Positions 61,583 to 64,000 of a DNA stretch of 64,000 nt are shown here, one piece after another. This DNA comes from Rugosimonospora acidiphila (GTDB lineage Bacteria; Actinomycetota; Actinomycetes; Mycobacteriales; Micromonosporaceae), in contig NZ_BAABJQ010000023.1 of the NCBI RefSeq assembly GCF_039543385.1, forward strand, positions 62,001-126,000, read 5' to 3'. The notes beneath the pieces are model-generated. The model was given only the letters and a program-made list of their open reading frames with translations. It made no database searches and was not told the origin of the DNA. Made by a program: the position numbers and the translations under genes. The stretch's first letter is position 1, and the number at the start of each line of letters is the position of its first letter.

Positions 61583-62380
61583 ATGGGCATCGTCAGGCAG
61601 GTTGGCAGGCAACTGGGCAGGGCGACCGCGATCACGGTGATCGCCGGCGCGGTCGGCGGGATCGCGCTACTGGCCGCCGAGGTGCTGGCCGCGCGCACCC
61701 GCCGGTACGCGCGGCCCGATCTCACCCTCGGGATGCGCACCTCGGTCGGCCCGGCCAGCGCACCCGCCCTGCGGCTGGTGCTGCTGGGCGACTCGTCGGC
61801 CCTGGGGGTAGGCGTGGACCGGGTCACCGACACGGTCGGCGGGCGGCTGGCCGAGCTGCTGGCCGGCGGGGCGGAGCGCGACGGTCGGCGCATCGAGGTG
61901 TCCAGCGTGGCGGTGTCCGGCTCGCGGGCGGAGGACCTGGCCACCCAGGTCGCCCGGGCGCTGGTCGGCGACCGGCCGGACGTGGCGGTGATCCTGGTCG
62001 GCGCCAACGACGCGCTGCGGCCGCACCGGCCCCGGCGCTCCGCCGCGCACCTCGGTGGCGCGGTACGCCGCCTGCGCGACGCGGAGGTGGCCGTGGTCGT
62101 GGGGACCTGCCCGGATCTGGGCGCGGTGCGCGCGTTCGCGCCGCCGCTGCGCCAGATCGTGGGGCTGATCGGACGCGGGGTCGCCAACGCCCAATTGGAT
62201 GAGGTACGGGCCGCCGGCGGGATACCCGTCGACCTGGCCCGGCAGGTGGGCCCGGTGTTCCGCGCCGACGCCGGCACCCTGTGCCACGACGGGTTCCACC
62301 CGTCCGCCGACGGGTACCGGGTCTGGGCGCACGCCCTGTACCCCGCGACAGCGGAGGCGGCCGGCGTCACCTCCCGATGA
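61583..62380 (+). CDS. SGNH/GDSL-family hydrolase, membrane-anchored (second of two)
   Basis: 265 residues, a paralogue of the preceding gene starting 22 bases after it and sharing motif order and wording (LRLVLLGDSSALG with S71, VILVGANDALR, VVVGTCPDLG, HDGFHPSADGY). An N-terminal hydrophobic stretch (about 15-38) suggests a signal anchor. It lacks the long low-complexity tail of the first copy. ATG 61583 follows TGGAG by seven bases. The pair clearly arose by tandem duplication and is probably one operon. Confidence 0.88.
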   Translation: MGIVRQVGRQLGRATAITVIAGAVGGIALLAAEVLAARTRRYARPDLTLGMRTSVGPASAPALRLVLLGDSSALGVGVDRVTDTVGGRLAELLAGGAERDGRRIEVSSVAVSGSRAEDLATQVARALVGDRPDVAVILVGANDALRPHRPRRSAAHLGGAVRRLRDAEVAVVVGTCPDLGAVRAFAPPLRQIVGLIGRGVANAQLDEVRAAGGIPVDLARQVGPVFRADAGTLCHDGFHPSADGYRVWAHALYPATAEAAGVTSR

Positions 62381-62412
62381 CGCCGGCCGGCACTCTCTTC
62401 GCGCGGTGAGCC

Positions 62413-64000
62413 TTACAGCAGCCGCTCGGCGAGCAGGAACAGCAGGCCGAGCGGTGAGCCGCGACCGGTGACCTCGTCGTACCCGCGAGCCGTGGTCAGC
62501 GACGTGTCGCGGTCGAGGGTGACCGTCCCCGATGCGTTCGTCGTGGTCACGGCTATCGGCGTCTTCGACGGCGTGACGTCGCGGTAGAGCGCCGAGGGCA
62601 GCGAGTACAGCAGCGGGTTGGCGAACCCGATCGCGTGGCGCCGGCCGGTGCTGGCCAGCGCCTGGATGCCGGCGAACACCGGGCAGGCCAGGCTGGTGCC
62701 GCCGACGGGGCGCAGCCCGAACACGCCGCCGGTCGTCTGGCCGACCGCGAAGCCGGTGTACGGGTCCGCGATGGCGCCCACGTCCGGCACCACCCGCATC
62801 GCGGTGCTGCCGTTCTTCTTCGCCAGGCTCGCCGGCACGACGCCACGCTGGTACGCCGGCTGGGTGAAGTTGAAGCTGGTGCCGCCGCCCGCGCCGAAGA
62901 TGAACGACCCCGGCAGCGGGGAGGTGTAGGACGCCGGGGTGGTCGCGTAGTTGATGACGTCCCGGTCGCTGCCCCAGCCGGTCTCGAACTGGTAGTTGTT
63001 GTGCTTGTCAACGGCGAGGCTGGTGCCGCCGACGGCGGTGACCATAGGGTCGGAGGCAGGGTAGTCCGGCTCCGCCTTGGTGGTGTCGCCGACCGTCACG
63101 TCGTCGCCGTCGTCGCCGGACGAGAAGTACATGCCCATGCCCTCGATCGCCGCCTGCAGGAAGATCGAGTGCTCCAGCTGGATCTCGTCCGCCGGCAACT
63201 CCTCGCCGGCGTTGCCGTACGAGTTGCTGACGATGTCCGCGGAGTGGTGCTGCACCACGTAGTTGAGCGCCGCGTCGATGCCGTCGTCGCAGTTCTGGGC
63301 GCCGAAGTAGTGGACGGTCGCGCCCGGCGCGAGGCTGTGTACCGCCTCGACGTCAAGCGTCTCCTCCCCGTTCCAACCCGCCTCGCCCTGACACTCGGTC
63401 TGCAGGTTGAACGGCTGGAACAGCGTCTCGCTGTACTGGCCGGCCTTGAACGCCGGCTGCCCGAAGCCGGTCGCGTACGCGTTGGCGTCGGACTGCATGG
63501 TCGGCGACCCGTACGCGTCGATGATCGCCACCGTGACGCCGTGGCCGTTCTGCCCGGCCTTGATCGCGGCAGCCACCCCGTACGCCCCCTGCAACTGCTG
63601 CGGCGAGTACCCGCAGATGTTGGTCGGCACGGAAGTCTTGCCGTACGCGTCCGGCACGGTCTGGCTGTGCTGCCCCCAGTACGTCGAGCACTGGCCGAGC
63701 GGCGGAGGAGTGGCGCCCGGCGTGACCAGGTGAGCGGACGGCATGCTGCCGTCGTCCGGGATGCTCACGCTCATCGGCTTGCGCAGCAGCGCGCTGTCAT
63801 CCAGCCCGGTCACCTGCGCCACGTCCGGCGCGACCGACGAGGGCACGGACACCGCCGTCGACGGTGCCCGCAGCCGCTTGCCCCGCAGCGAGTACGTCTT
63901 CATGACGGTGCCGAAAGCCTTGTTCACCTGGGCGACGGTGCCGCTGGCGGAGACCCACCGGTTTCCGTCGGCCACCGAGGTGACGGTGATGCCCTGACCG
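62413..64000 (-). CDS. S53 (sedolisin/kumamolisin) peptidase, 5' end outside the window
   Basis: At least 529 residues are visible, and the frame continues past position 64000. The edge sequence (GITVTSVADGNRWVSASGTVAQVNKAFGT) belongs to the inhibitory prodomain, so the GTG at 63975 is not the true start. The catalytic domain has the Glu/Asp pair in NGEETLDVEAVH, the oxyanion-side Asp in SSGDDGDD and the Ser in VGGTSLACPVFAG. These proteases are secreted, self-activating and work at acid pH. It is convergent with the SGNH pair, 32 bases apart. The signal peptide lies outside the window. Confidence 0.9.
   Translation of the reverse strand, partial: GQGITVTSVADGNRWVSASGTVAQVNKAFGTVMKTYSLRGKRLRAPSTAVSVPSSVAPDVAQVTGLDDSALLRKPMSVSIPDDGSMPSAHLVTPGATPPPLGQCSTYWGQHSQTVPDAYGKTSVPTNICGYSPQQLQGAYGVAAAIKAGQNGHGVTVAIIDAYGSPTMQSDANAYATGFGQPAFKAGQYSETLFQPFNLQTECQGEAGWNGEETLDVEAVHSLAPGATVHYFGAQNCDDGIDAALNYVVQHHSADIVSNSYGNAGEELPADEIQLEHSIFLQAAIEGMGMYFSSGDDGDDVTVGDTTKAEPDYPASDPMVTAVGGTSLAVDKHNNYQFETGWGSDRDVINYATTPASYTSPLPGSFIFGAGGGTSFNFTQPAYQRGVVPASLAKKNGSTAMRVVPDVGAIADPYTGFAVGQTTGGVFGLRPVGGTSLACPVFAGIQALASTGRRHAIGFANPLLYSLPSALYRDVTPSKTPIAVTTTNASGTVTLDRDTSLTTARGYDEVTGRGSPLGLLFLLAERLL

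Overview
The window is about 72% GC by eye, with very dense coding, GTG and ATG starts, many leaderless promoters, WhiB, mycothiol amidase (Mca) and complete F420 genes. This points to a high-GC actinomycete. The gene mix (FbiC beside the whiB/fbiAB block, a 1,639-residue polytopic protein, LacI-type operators of the CebR class) suits Micromonosporaceae, but that family call is inference.

Layout. (1) 1-7421 is a polyamine/GABA module: the tail of an aldehyde dehydrogenase, gabT, an agmatinase translationally coupled to a saccharopine-dehydrogenase-like enzyme, an APC permease, an Lrp/AsnC regulator and a second class III aminotransferase. (2) 7557-32643 is a conserved actinobacterial block, matching from memory the M. 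tuberculosis Rv3258c-Rv3276c order: DUF3499, zincin-like protein, whiB, fbiA, fbiB, GDP-mannose pyrophosphorylase, glycosyltransferase, TIGR03089, acyl-CoA dehydrogenase, purE, purK. fbiC, a UDP-glucose dehydrogenase-type enzyme, acetoacetate-CoA ligase and large membrane proteins are interspersed. (3) 33532-62380 matches the Rv1084-Rv1075c order: DUF255 protein, Rv1083-like protein, mca, DUF4307, greA, metB, cbs, SGNH hydrolase. A GGDEF-EAL protein, threonine ammonia-lyase and an amidase are added. Between metB and cbs lies an accessory stretch (HIT, msrA, toxin-antitoxin pair, phosphotransferase, VOC protein, surface protein, GH16 glucanase, class V aminotransferase, HtrA-like protease). (4) An S53 peptidase runs off the right edge.

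How the genes work together. Arginine-derived agmatine can go to putrescine, then via transaminase and aldehyde dehydrogenase to GABA and succinate semialdehyde. FbiA, FbiB and FbiC make F420, and a PPOX-type F420 oxidoreductase gene sits at 60 kb. MetB and CBS form opposite arms of transsulfuration, and Mca and MsrA are thiol and oxidative-damage functions. whiB and the GGDEF-EAL protein are developmental or signalling regulators.

Most notable signals. The 3' end of msrA occurs three times. The two extra partial copies follow a toxin-antitoxin operon and a kinase-like gene, a cassette-like arrangement with no visible integrase. At least seven intergenic spaces carry unrelated short tandem repeats (13 to about 36 bp units), several starting at a stop codon; one is a four-unit hairpin array in the mca/DUF4307 divergent promoter region. 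Other leads are FbiB with an internally shortened nitroreductase domain, a 30-bp dyad over the promoter of an unknown gene, and perfect palindromes upstream of whiB and of the GH16 gene. No RNA genes, IS elements or CRISPR arrays were seen.
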